Assembly: GCF_029227915.1 (NCBI RefSeq)
Contig: NC_079879.1
Coordinates: 17,546,001 to 17,610,000 of the forward strand
Source: Hydractinia symbiolongicarpus
Taxonomy: Eukaryota > Cnidaria > Hydrozoa > Anthoathecata > Hydractiniidae
DNA: 64,000 bases
Reading direction: 5' to 3'
This document shows positions 21,701 to 32,097 of the stretch, piece after piece. Each line of letters begins with the position of its first letter. Position 1 is the first letter of the stretch. The notes beneath the pieces are model-generated. The model saw only the letters and a program-made list of their open reading frames with translations. It had not been told where the DNA came from and did no database searches. The position numbers and the translations under genes were made by a program.

Positions 21701-24401
21701 TCCCAGCAATTGTACATCAACGTCATTGTCCCAATACCATACAAGTTTCTTTAGAACATCCATCTTTCCCAAAAACCGTTTCGTACCTTCACTCGACACA
21801 ATTGTCTTTATTTCTTCGCAGACCCGATGCACATTGCGGTAACGCTCGTTAAGATTCAATACCTTCTTTTCGCCTTTTCTTAAGGATACATGAACTGGTG
21901 TGACTGGAGATGGGTGCTCTGATATAAACATCCGATGTGTTTTTCTATGAAAATCATTAGTCCACCGGTCAGCGCATAAACTTTCGTCAAAAAGAGGTAA
22001 ACTACAACAAATATGTGCCGACAGGGTAACAGCATCAAGGTTGTAAAACTGCATGTGCACGAATTTGTGTTGACATTTAAATGCATTTCACCACGAACTT
22101 TGAAAACTGTCCCCTCTTTATGAACATTTCCGACATTTTTCATTTCTTTTAATTGGTTCAGCACAAAATTTAAGGCGTAACTTGTTAACAAATTTGAATA
22201 TTGGTATTGAGGGGTTGAAATATTAAATGGTATTACTTTGCGCTTGAGTAATGTTGATGCAGCTTTGTGATCTCGTTCGTTCCTTAAGGAGTACAAAACC
22301 GTGAAAAAACCGTCAATAAAGTCTTCTAACGGACTGTACAACTTAATGACAGATTTGAGTTTGCCATTTAAGCTCTCAAGTCTATTGTTCGTCGTATTTA
22401 GGAAGCTATTGACATTAAGGACATCACCTAAAACCCACTCATTCTTTATATCGTGCCAATTCTCTGTAAAGTAGCTTTGAACCATTTCTGGAGCAGCCTT
22501 CATAAATAGATCGTATTGTTCACGATATTCACTTTCCGTTTTGCTGTAACACATTTTCTGAAAAAGTTCTTTTAATACCACTTGTTGGCATTCTCGTAAA
22601 TTAAATGATTGGTTAGAAATTTCACGCTTAAAACTACGTAGTGTGTGAAATAAACAAATCAATAGTTTACAGGTGGGGAAAATTTCTTTAACCACCTTTC
22701 TCAATGTCAGATCTTTGTCGGCCATTACGATGCGAGGAATTAACCCATTATTATTTTCTTTAAAAGTGTTTAAAAGCCAAGTAATTGACTCCTCATTTTC
22801 AGATACAAGAAGCCCCACAGCAGCAACCTCGGTTCCACCCATGGAATCTTCAACCACCAACAAATAAACAGGAATTTTTAGTTCTGTCAACTTATATGTA
22901 GCATCAATGAAAAATATTTCAGCATATGCTGCCGTTACAATTTTCATGAAATCATCTTGAAAGAAAATCCCAATCAAATTTTTTTCTTCATCAGCATGAA
23001 TGCTAACAGTGCAACCTACAGTAGATTTACAAATTGTTTACAAAGTGAAAATTTTATTGCAATCATGTTTACAGTATCAATTGGTAAGTCAAGAGTTAAA
23101 CCTCTGTATTTTTAGAAATTCTCTTTCAAAATAGAAGCATGAAGGCTAAAAAAACCCAAAAGAGAAACAAAGAAGACAATAACTGCCCCATAATACAGAG
23201 TTGATAAATAAGTAAAACCAACCGTATTTATTTGTTAAAATATCTACAACTGAGTTTAGGTCGTTACGAGTTTTTTCTCTTTTGTTTTCTGCAGCGATGT
23301 TGGAAATATCTCGGAGTGTTACAACTTTCCCACATTCTCTCGAGAGTTCCTGCTGCAATAACTTTTTGTTGACATTCATCGAGAGCAGGTACTTAGCCTT
23401 TTCCTTGCTTTGGTCTGTGAGACGCCTTTGTTTTGGCAAGTGGTTGAACAACTTCTATGAAAAATATACCATTTGAATGTATTACATTATAACATTAACA
23501 TTAAAAATCAAATTTATATTAAAAAGATTACTTTTAATTTTATTATGTATATACAGATAATAAATGAAGGCAGCAGGAATTGAACCCGCAACTGCAAGGC
23601 AAGAGCCATGCCGTTTTTCCGTTAAACTATACCTTCGAACATAACAATTTTTAAGTTGACTTTGTACATTATTTTTACGTCTTAAGTTATATATGACTGA
23701 ACACTTTATTATTGTTACTATTATATTATTATTATTATATTATTAGGTTTCAATATTTTATTGTATTTATTATATAGTAGTCATTTATATGTAATTGTCA
23801 GTGTACAGCAATGTTTAATCTCTGAAATACGCCACAACAGGGTGGCGAAACGTCATAAAGGTAAATGATGTTTATCATAAAAATTGTACCACTGTGTGTA
23901 GCTAGCAGTTACCTGGTTGAGTTCATGATTATGTTTATCAACTATATCTTTTACTTCTAAAGTTTGGCCATCTGCAGATGCCCTAATCTTGATACTAAAT
24001 GGGCAGTGTTCTGCAATAAAGAAAAAAGAACAGTAGCTAGCTAGGCTGGTGAACACAGAGGAACAGAGCTTGCTAAACTAATACTATGCAGAAATTATTT
24101 TCAATAAAAAGCTAGAAATAAATAACTTATTGATATCTACTTACTGCGAGGAGCGTTTTCCTGAACTTTCTGAGTGAAATTTACGACCACCATGAACACA
24201 AGACAGTTTTAGCTCATAATATTTTAACTCAGGATTTAGTGTTTTCTTTACTCTCCCTTGAGAAGCTTTTATTGTCCGAGAATCTCTAATCCATAAATCT
24301 ACGAAGTGTGATGCTTTAAAACGTTCTAATTTATTACATAAATCCTTATAGCTCGCAAACTTTTCACCAACAGTAAATGCACCATTAACATCATCCGCCA
24401 T
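18435..24401 (-). CDS. MULE-type transposase fused to PHD and ULP1 modules (multi-exon, frame-disrupted)
   Basis: One gene, read from 24401 down to the stop at 18435. Proposed exons: 24145-24401, 23913-24010, 23223-23454, about 21680-23015, 20758-about 21345, 19816-20649, 18997-19407 and 18435-18799; most junctions are phase 1. Domain order: FAR1/ZSWIM-like DNA-binding start (RDSRT..., YYELKLSCVHGG, later HNHE); MULE transposase with acids in FIDATYK, MADKDL and NNRLESLNGK; SWIM finger CTCSF...PCRH; AT-hook-like RRGRPKG; C4HC3 PHD; ULP1; second PHD; C-terminal helical region. A one-base shift just after the SWIM motif (about 22010-22050) breaks the frame, and the simplest exon 1-2 splice is out of frame. 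It is therefore probably inactive as it stands. Mutator-like elements with ULP1 are known in plants and animals. Confidence 0.75.
18997..19407 (-). CDS. Second PHD-like exon of the MULE gene
   Basis: 411 nt, phase 1 at both ends (TTTTAG acceptor, GTAAGT donor). It starts GDLQTYDFNKMNEEGKAKMI, contains a short helical domain with LPNCISDESFD..LIRRF, then CGNCKAEL..CTRCLVRYHDICF...CFSC. The exon is colinear with that at 47691-48107 in the Ginger-like gene, which starts GPLQAYVQMDAYNRCKML. Confidence 0.7.
19490..19619 (-). mobile_element. 130-bp minimal Helitron-like element, copy G
   Basis: On the - strand it starts with TC at 19619 after a host A, has CCGTGTGCGTCTGTC near the start, and ends CTAG (19490-19493) followed by a host T. 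The 3' hairpin is perfect over 8 bp, CCCGTGGA-AGAA-TCCACGGG, at 19501-19520. It lies between two exons of the MULE gene, so it inserted into an intron. Confidence 0.75.
19816..20649 (-). CDS. ULP1-family (C48) cysteine protease exon of the MULE gene
   Basis: The exon begins after a TAG at 20650 and ends at a GTGAGT donor at 19815. Visible motifs are NHWSLVLIDCVQKNILYLDP (catalytic His in HW, Asp in the LDP segment) and RQRNGVDCGIFAVMYF (Gln and catalytic Cys in QxxGxDCG). That is the complete triad plus oxyanion Gln of SUMO/ubiquitin-like proteases. In transposons such domains may process the polyprotein or remove SUMO; the substrate is unknown. Confidence 0.85.
20758..21328 (-). CDS. AT-hook plus PHD finger exon of the MULE gene
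   Basis: A basic start with RRGRPKG is followed by a helical stretch and then a PHD-type zinc finger, WTCPRCKNEADGHVIGCEVC with NWYHLTCIGL and WVCKTC (C4HC3). The exon ends ..CGNSG at a GTAATT donor, joining in phase 1 to the ULP1 exon. The upstream acceptor is unclear. The finger and the roughly 80 residues before it match those at 18997-19407 and 47691-48107. Confidence 0.7.
21880..23015 (-). CDS. MULE transposase catalytic exon
   Basis: This exon follows a TAG acceptor at 23016 and reads ..VSIHADEEKNLIGIFFQDD, then the DDE core. The first Asp is in FIDATYKLTEL, the second in RIVMADKDLTLRK, and the Glu in TNNRLESLNGKLKS. The SWIM finger is CTCSFTTLMLLPCRHIF. These residues are the standard Mutator-superfamily set and all are present. 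The frame then shifts, with the continuation (LPLFDESLCADRW) in ORF 22060-21677. Confidence 0.85.
23566..23636 (-). tRNA. tRNA-like gene with intact internal promoter, odd anticodon arm
   Basis: A 71-nt fold with acceptor stem GAAGGTA/TGCCTTC (7 pairs, one G-U), D arm GTTT-AACGGAA-AAAC and T arm GCGGG-TTCAATT-CCTGC. A box TAGTTTAACGG and B box GGTTCAATTCC both match the Pol III consensus. The anticodon arm does not form the normal 5-bp stem with 7-nt loop: the best pairing GCATGG/CCTTGC has a T-T mismatch and a CTCTTG loop, so the anticodon (CTT or TCT) is uncertain. It may be a pseudogene or SINE-type tRNA. It lies in an intron of the MULE gene. Confidence 0.55.
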
Positions 24402-24448
24402 TACGATTATGTCTGAATGATGTTAAGTACGCGATTTGGCGGGAAATT

Positions 24449-24665
24449 TACTGCCGGCAGAATAATTTTCTTCCTTAACCAGCCGGTACCGTCCGTATGG
24501 CAAGCCAAATTCACAAGTATTCGATATACCTAGTATATCAATCGAAAAACTAGGTTTAACGGTAAGAAAAACCAGGTTTTTCGTTTCCGTGATCGAGATA
24601 CTAGGTTTTTCGATTCGATAAACCTGGTATCTCAAAGTAAATTTTGGAAAAACTTGGTATTTCGG
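24449..24665. mobile_element. Left terminal inverted repeat of the HECT/integrase element
   Basis: It starts TACTGCCGGCAGAATAA and continues through CCGTCCGTATGGCAAGCC, TTCACAAGTATTCGATAT, TATATCAA and several AAACCTGG/CCAGGTTTTTCG units. The complement of 46708-46420 shows the same order (TCGGACGTATGGCAAGCC, TTCACATTTATTCGATAT, TATATCAA, then CCGGTTT/CCTGGTTT units). This long inverted similarity defines a 22.3-kb element. Confidence 0.75.
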
Positions 24666-27600
24666 TCGAGATTCAAGGTTTCTAAAAAATACACCAGTGG
24701 ATGGATAATAATCCAGTGTAGTGATGCATATCTATTTCGACTAAGTTAGGTTCCTCAAAGTACACCATTGACATCTTGTTCAATGCAGCGATGACTTTTT
24801 GCTAAAAAAAACCCTGCAAAAGCAGGTTTTGTTTATACTTTCATTTACCACTACGAGACAGTGATATTGAAGCTAGAGAGAGAGAGAGAGAGAGGATCCT
24901 AGCTAGAGGCAGGCAGTGTAAGGTAACTATTGGTAGTATTATGTTTCCGTTCTAAGAAACAGCCATAGGGTATGCCCCAACATAATTTTGCTTAAAGCAA
25001 ACTTATGTTGGGGCTTAGCACACTAATGATGACAAAGTAAAAAAAAAAGTGATCTTACCCCAGTAAGTGATCTTTTACTACTTAATAACAGTTACCTAGT
25101 TACCTACATCAAATTATATGGCTAGGCACCAAAAACATCTCTGCTTACAGCTAAACGAGTTACTCATCATTTTGTTGTTCTCAGAATCCGTTTTACTACT
25201 GGAAATCAATAAAAAAAAGAGCTTGGTGAGCTTTAAGACAGGCATGTTTAGAAATTCATTTAAGGACAGGCATTTTGGCATTTTTTAGACATATTTAATC
25301 GCACAATCAGTTTATGACACCTTATTAACTGATAACTATTTTTAACTGGTTAATAGACCTTTTTGAATGTTTACATTTTTCTGTGGGTAAGCCATTTTGG
25401 CTCTAACAACCGCATGGCAGGTAAAAAGATGTGGAAGCTTGCTTAAGAAATGTCCTATCAGACCATTTCTTTTTACGGAAACATTGTTGAGGCTTTAAAC
25501 TATTATTGTAGATTGCTCTACATTCTGCTTAATATACCTATATATTCATTTAAAGTCTTAACAATACCTTTGTCCAAAGGAATAGACTGAACAAGACTTC
25601 CTTTCACCTAGCATGTACATCTTTTTGCCTACCAGAAGGGCTTACTGTGCTTACTGTGAAAAATGTAAACATTAAAAAAAATCTCTCTCTCTATATATAT
25701 ATACAAGTGCTTATTGGCTAAAAAGCCTTAACGACAGGCTTTACATATATATACTGCACCATATAACTTTTAATTTTGTAGCAGCAATAATGATAGCTAT
25801 ATGTAAACAAGTAACACTGCCGGAAAATCAAAAAACAAAACAATAAAAAAAGATAACCGCAGTGTGTTTTTTTATCTATATTTTACGGTAAGCAGTTAAT
25901 AAGCCATTCTTATTACCTGAAAAGTCTGTGGAGAGTTCTCTGGAATTTAAACTTGCACAAAAATTTCATGAATCAGGATCTTTCCTGCTAGAGTATTAGA
26001 TTACCAAAGTAATTGAGAAAAATTGGCTAACTCTGAAACACTTTTTAAATTCTGGAAAACCTTGTTAGAAACTTTCCATATTTTGTCTCAGTGAGGACCC
26101 TAGCATACTATAAACAAGTATTTTTTTTAGATATTTTGGGAGTTGTCGTATTGTATGAACTAAAAAGAGCAATGCATGTCATTATCATATGGAGTAGATA
26201 CAAATGACTAAAGGAGTTATTTTTAAATCAATATGAAAAATACCTGTTACTGTGTAAGAAAATACTGTACTTGAAAAATTTGTATTTTCATAACCTTGTT
26301 ATAGTTTTATTATATTCCATATATTAAAATTTAGCATTTGTTTTTTGTTATCCTCGGGCTAAGTCATTTTTTACTATTTATCCACTTTTTACTATTTGTC
26401 CATTTATCCTATTTATTAATTTTTATTTGTGCTATATAAAATTTTGAATGCAATAAACATACACCAGGGGTACAATCAATAATAATTTTTTTATAATAAA
26501 AGCTTATTTATACCAATATTATTTCCAAGTCGGTGTGATGAAACTCGATGGACAAAAAAATTACTATTTTTGTGTACAAGTTGTTGGCTTCAGCATAAAG
26601 TAGTGATTTGCTCTGCTGGGGAAATATACAATTTTTTTTAAAAAAATGTTTAGCTTCTGCTTGTATTGTATTCTGCAAATCTTGGAACGCTGATCAAATT
26701 AATGTATGGCATGTATAAAAACGTTCGTTAGTAGTGCAGAAATTACGCCCAAAACGTTTTGCACGAAAATTAATACACTCGAAAATATTTCAATTTACTA
26801 TATGGTATCCGCAATCTTAGAGGATATCAAGCTACAACCCTGGACACAATATTTGTGGAAATGGCCGTTTTTTGGCTGTTTCTCAAAATGGCTAAACAGC
26901 ATTACTTCACCAGTACTATGCAGCTGGTAGGTTGTAAACGTTTTACTTTGACAAGGGTGTGGAGCCAAGTAACGAACGTCGAAAATGCGCTAGCTGCACT
27001 TTTCGCAATGTCTGTCTTATGAAATAATTCATTCCACGTCCAGAAAGGCCCAAAATATCGGGAAATTAGGGCGTGCCGACGGCAGCAAAAATTAGCACCG
27101 TTTAAGAGTTTGACAAGGACTCTTTACAAATTTAGAGTGCCTGTTATTTACATAGAAACGGCTTTCTCAATTGCTTGTAATTACGAACTTCGAAATTTCG
27201 TCCTTCTTTCCACTAATTTATGTCTGGGGTTGTAGGATATAATACTTTAAGGAAAGAGACTTTCGCGCAAAAAAAATTTCGCAGTACCAAAATCACCGCA
27301 AAATTTCAGGTTTGCGTTTAGGTTTTTTTAGAAATTTTTTTTGGAATAAACTTTTGCTTATATGAGGGTTTCGTATATATATTTAGGTTAAAAAAACGAT
27401 CGAAAAACAGAAAATAATGATGACATCGCAGTTTTAGAATGACGCTATTACGTATATTATTGACGTGTATAAGTCAGTGTTTTTTTTTTACTTTGCCAAA
27501 TGTTCAGTTTGAGGACTTTTTTTTGAGACCAAATTTGACGGTAATTTAATTAGGCAGCTCACTCAGTATGTAGAGTTTCAGAGGCAGAAAGGATTAAAAA

Positions 27601-30170
27601 TTCCATTTTCTTTTACCCGGAGCTAAACGTATATATACAGTGATACGTTTTTATTCCTTCTGAAAATATATTTAATATCTCGCAAATTTCTGACTTCCAT
27701 TTTATGGAATTTCTATTCTTTAAATGCTCTTTCTTCCGATATCATAGATTTTAATTGGTGTAATATATGTTCTCAGAATAGTATAAGCTACTAATTCAGT
27801 CTATGCTACCGTAAATCTTCTAATAATCAGTAGAAAAATAATTTTCAAATACATCGAAAGTTTCCGCTGGAATAAATCTTCCAAAAGTGCTCTTCGACTT
27901 GGTTTTCGAGAATTCAGGTATCTAAGATGATTTCTGAGTGGTTTTAAACAATTTTAGCAATTACGTGCTTTAGTTAGTAGCTAAATTAAAGAACTAATGT
28001 TTTTGGAATATTCATTCCGAACGGACTCCTCAAAATTACGGGAAAATTTCGAGGGTCTTAAAAGACGGCACCTCCCAAAATTTTATTCGGTAAATCCTAT
28101 TTGTTTTGATTTTATTCCAAAAAAGCTGATTTTCAAAATGTTGAACCTGAACATTTGGCAAAGTAAAAAAAAACACTGACATAAAAAAAAGAGAACAAAA
28201 ATTGTCTAGTCAACTTTCACGTTTTTAAAAATTTAAATATTTCGCGGAAATAAACTTTCGCGCTTTGATCAACTTTATAGCGTGTTTTGACGGAAGAAAC
28301 TTTCGCGGAAACCAAGGCTAAATTACTGCGAATGTTTTATACTGTGAACGTTTCTTCCCTTAAAGTAGTCATTTGTCTTGTGCTGGATGGTTGGCTATAT
28401 ACCATCAAACAAGTAGCTTTGTTTTAAAAGAAGTACCCAACATGTTATTTGATCATGCACCGCTGCTGAAAAACGGGTCTTGAATATGTCTAAACTCGTC
28501 GCTAGTCAGTAATAGTTGCTATTGTTTTGTCAAGACATTTGGCAGACTAACTTTCCTATTGGGTTTGTGCTTTTCCCAATCTTAAGCGTAATGAAATTTC
28601 ATACTACAGTATAAGTTGTCTGTAAGAAGTCATTTGTCTTGTGTTGAATGTCAAGGTTGGCTATATACCATCAGACAAATCGCTACTTTTTAAAAGAATA
28701 TTTAAAATCAAGGCCCGCGTGTGAAGTGACTTTATGCTACCGAACAAAAACACCCAGCCTCGATGATGTTTTGAGTCGCTAGTATTTGAAGTGGCAGAGT
28801 TAATTGCTCTTATGATATTAAAAGCGATATCTCTATAACATTAACCAACGAAACATAAACGTAATATAAAAACAAGAAGCTAAGATAGGCATTAAAATCA
28901 CACTGTATTTTATTATCCACAACCGTAAAAAGTACTTTAATCAATTTCTCGTTTTGTTAAAGTTTGCATTTTCCCTATACTTTTGCATGGATTTCACAGA
29001 CAGATTTCAAAACTTACAGTGCAAAATATGCTAACTACCTCAAATTTGTACATAAAGTTCTGTTCACATTTTTCGAATAAAATGTATGCTCACTTTATCG
29101 GAGGTAATATCAACCTCAAAAATATGTTGTGGTTATTATTTGTAAAAAAATCAAGAAAAGAGAGAAATCAAATCAAAAAACCGATTTCTAATTTAGATAT
29201 CAATGATGAAGGTCTCAGTTGAACTTGATGGTGAACCAAATTCTTACTGGAGTAACGATTTGTCTAATGAATGGATGGCCGAGCGGTCTACCGCAGGGTT
29301 TTTACTTCACAAAACTAAATGATGCGTATCTTACCAAAAACTAAATATATATTCTCAAAACTTAAAGTTCACACTCTTAAATAATAAAGACCTACTTGAA
29401 AATGCCCATACAAGTGGACAGTAACCTGTTTCAGATGCCACGAAAAATTTCCAATTATCTGGCGTTTCTTCCAAGTGCAGGGCCCTCCTGCATAAGGTAT
29501 TGACATGGTTACGAAATATGAGACCGATGTGTAAGTTAAGAAGGTTCTAATATCAAAAGGGGACTGCTCAAAAATTTGGTAAGCAATCATCACGTGCCCG
29601 TTTATCGTTCAAATTTCCAATTTAGACAAGATTTGATTTATAATACAAATCAATTGGCCCAGTGCCCTTTAGAAATTAGGATAAGTTCACCAAACAACAC
29701 ATTTTCATACCAGAGATGTACGCAACTATATTTTTATCATCACGTGGTACCCCGTCCATAAGCAGTTCCACGTGATGGTAAAGATACAGTTGCGTGCATC
29801 TCTGGTATGAAAAATGTGTTTTTTGGTGGTATATAGCTAACTTAGACGTTTGATGAGTGAACCTTCCATAATTCTAAATGGTGCTAAGCCAATTCGTTTT
29901 TATTAGTTTCGACCCGTGTATAGATTTTATAATTTGAGTCGTAAACTATTATACCTATTAGCGGTTAGTTAAGGTGATCTGCCTATCGACGGAGATCACA
30001 GGTTGAAAAATAGTTCCAATTAAAATTATGATAAATATATATATACGCATTGAAAAAATATTATAAAATTTTAGACTAAGAAGAGACAATGGCACATGGT
30101 GATTAGAGAACGCTGGTAGAGGCTGAAGAAGGCTAAAAACACAATAAAGGAAGAGAAATCAAACGTGCGT
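24666..30170. other. Non-coding interior of the 22-kb element
   Basis: No gene recognised in 5.5 kb. It contains a (GA)n run at 24875-24893 and a fold-back at 24974-25014 (arms GCCCCAACATAA / TTATGTTGGGGC). Two stray copies of the satellite core GGTTGGCTATATACCA lie near 28390 and 28655. ORFs at 26706-26930, 27997-28179 and 28983-29222 have no recognisable motifs. The length suggests old insertions I cannot name. Confidence 0.5.
29600..30010. repeat. Inverted pair of diverged 234-bp satellite monomers
   Basis: Arms at about 29689-29751 and 29770-29832 are near-perfect complements (CATACCAGAGATG, GCAACT, ATCACGTGG), around a 20-bp loop. Flanking sequence on both sides continues as satellite monomer in opposite orientations, with GGCCCAGTGCCCTTTAG on the left and TCGACCCGTGTATAGA with TCGACGGAGATCAC on the right. 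They are older than the array at 32.1-35.1 kb. Confidence 0.75.
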
Positions 30171-30199
30171 AGTAATAGTAGAAGACAAAAGGTGTATTT

Positions 30200-30970
30200 G
30201 TGTTTATATTTACTTGTGTTCTGGTAGGACAAAAAGACTTTCAGATGCGATTTAAATTTGATGAAATTGAGTTACGTTCGATTGAATTAGCATTATAAAT
30301 AATTTCGCAATCGTTGCTTAATTCAAGATGACGATACGAACTCATTTTGTTCGTTAAAAAAACATTAATTTCGTCTTCTCATCGTTGAAAAGACGATTCT
30401 GTTTGGGTGACCAACCAGATAAACGTCCTCAAGTGATTTGGCACATGTTTTCAAATTTTTCACTTTGGGATTTAGGTTGAATATAGTGTCGTCAGCAGAT
30501 TGTGTTGTATTTAAAGAAATATTCTGAGCATAGATCCATAACGTACAAGTTAAATAGAATTGGACCTAAAATGCTACCTTGAGGAACTCCAAAATACATA
30601 GGTTGCGAGTTTAATGTTATATCATATCTTAAACAAACTGTTTTCTTTCAGAAAGATAGTCATGAATTATCAATAAGTTTTTTTTTGTGAAATTCATTTG
30701 ATATAATTTGAGAAGTAAAGATTCATAATGTGCAATATCAAATGCTTTCAAGTAGTCAATTAAAACAGCCAGGGTTACCTTTATTCATAGCTTTGCGTTG
30801 TTGTCGAGTTTCTCTCACTGTAACCTGGTTGTGTTCCATTAACTAAAGACTGTTTATCTATATAGTCACAAAGCTGTTCAATATGACACGTTCGTATAAC
30901 TTTGACGGTAACGCGGAAATTGGTCTTTTTAATTTTTGGAACAGAAAAGATTGTTTTATCAATACGTGTG
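30200..30970 (-). pseudogene. LINE reverse-transcriptase fragment
   Basis: Translated on the - strand across frames it shows RPIS..LPSK-YERV near 30920, AVLIDYLKAFDIAHYESLLL near 30750, FGVPQGSILGPILFNLYV at about 30590-30535 and an ADDT..FNL segment near 30500. These are the consecutive fingers/palm motifs of non-LTR (Jockey/CR1-type) reverse transcriptases. The expected second D-D motif and downstream region are scrambled by shifts, so it is a dead fragment. Confidence 0.75.
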
Positions 30971-31054
30971 GATTATATGTACAAGTGGTGATGTGACAAA
31001 ATCGCCAACTGGTGTTAGATATTTGACTGGAATGCTATCCCAGCCGGCACAAAG

Positions 31055-31335
31055 AGCTCTAAAAGACGTCTTTTAGACATCTTCCGCATTTCTAAAAGAC
31101 GTCTTTTTTAGCGCTGATTTGTCCGTCTATAATGCATCTTTTTTAAGCGTCTAAAAGAGGTCTTTTCAAAGATGCATTTCAAAAGATCTCTTTTAGACAT
31201 CTTTTAAAAGACGTCTTTCCAAAGACATCTTTTAGACCTTTTACAGATGTAGAAGCGACTAAAATGCATCTTTAATGCAACTTTTTAAATGCATCTTTAG
31301 AAAGACATCTTTTATCTATCTATAAGACGTCTTCC
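31055..31335. repeat. AAAGACGTCTTT / AAAGATGCATCTTT repeat patch
   Basis: Dense short palindromic units such as TCTAAAAGAC-GTCTTTTAGA (perfect, 31058-31077), AAAGACGTCTTT and AAAGACATCTTTTAGA in both orientations. No coding content. It may be a MITE made of repeated subterminal motifs. Confidence 0.6.
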
Positions 31336-32060
31336 TTGGTTTTTATTGTTTTTATTGTTTTGTGTTTTTTTATTTAACTTTTTAGAAAAAATAAGCATTT
31401 TATAATATTTAAGACGTTTACGTACGTTAACGTTGAAACGTACATTTTTAATAAATTGCAGAAATAACGATATCAAAGACGACAAATATTTTGCGATAAA
31501 AATATTCTGAACTTTTTATATCAAACTCGTATTGACACTTTAAACAACAAATATATTTTACAATTACAGTAAGCAAATATAACCGGAAATAAATAAATAA
31601 AATAATATTAACAATAAACACTATACAATTAAATCATTCATATTCATATTTACAAATTGTAATTATTAAAATATTCTGTGTTACGAATTCTACCTATGAA
31701 CTTATTCATGCGTAGAGATGTACACTAATTTCTACGTCAGTTTTTAAATAAAGCATGCCATTTAAGCATAAATTGGAACTCTAGTCGAAGAAATCTTAAG
31801 CATATTGAGCTTAGGCCATAGGAAAGAATCACCTTAAAAATTCTGTGAAAATTGCTAGTAGTTGAAATTTGTCGTAACGCTTGCAAGCCCGAAATAAACA
31901 AAATAAATATTTAATATGAAAACAAGTAGAACAATCATTCTTGAAGTTAGTGATAATTTTTAACTTTATCTTAATTATCAGTGTGTCGTATTTTTAATGA
32001 GTATTCGTTATTATTGATATGTAAGTTATTTATAAATTTGCTATTAATGGTCTTAGTGTT
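31336..32060. other. AT-rich spacer, nothing recognised
   Basis: Very AT-rich sequence between the palindromic patch and the satellite array, with no ORF or repeat of note. Confidence 0.6.
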
Positions 32061-32097
32061 CACTTGCTAAAGTACAGAAGTACTGGTTCATACTATA

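Noticed and set aside
24875-24893. (GA)n run as a regulatory GAGA element
   Set aside because: Simple microsatellite with no neighbouring gene start.
29273-29293. tRNA-Ser/Leu-like GATGGCCGAGCGGTCTACC
   Set aside because: Only the 5' portion and A box match; no B box or acceptor partner follows, so at most a fragment.
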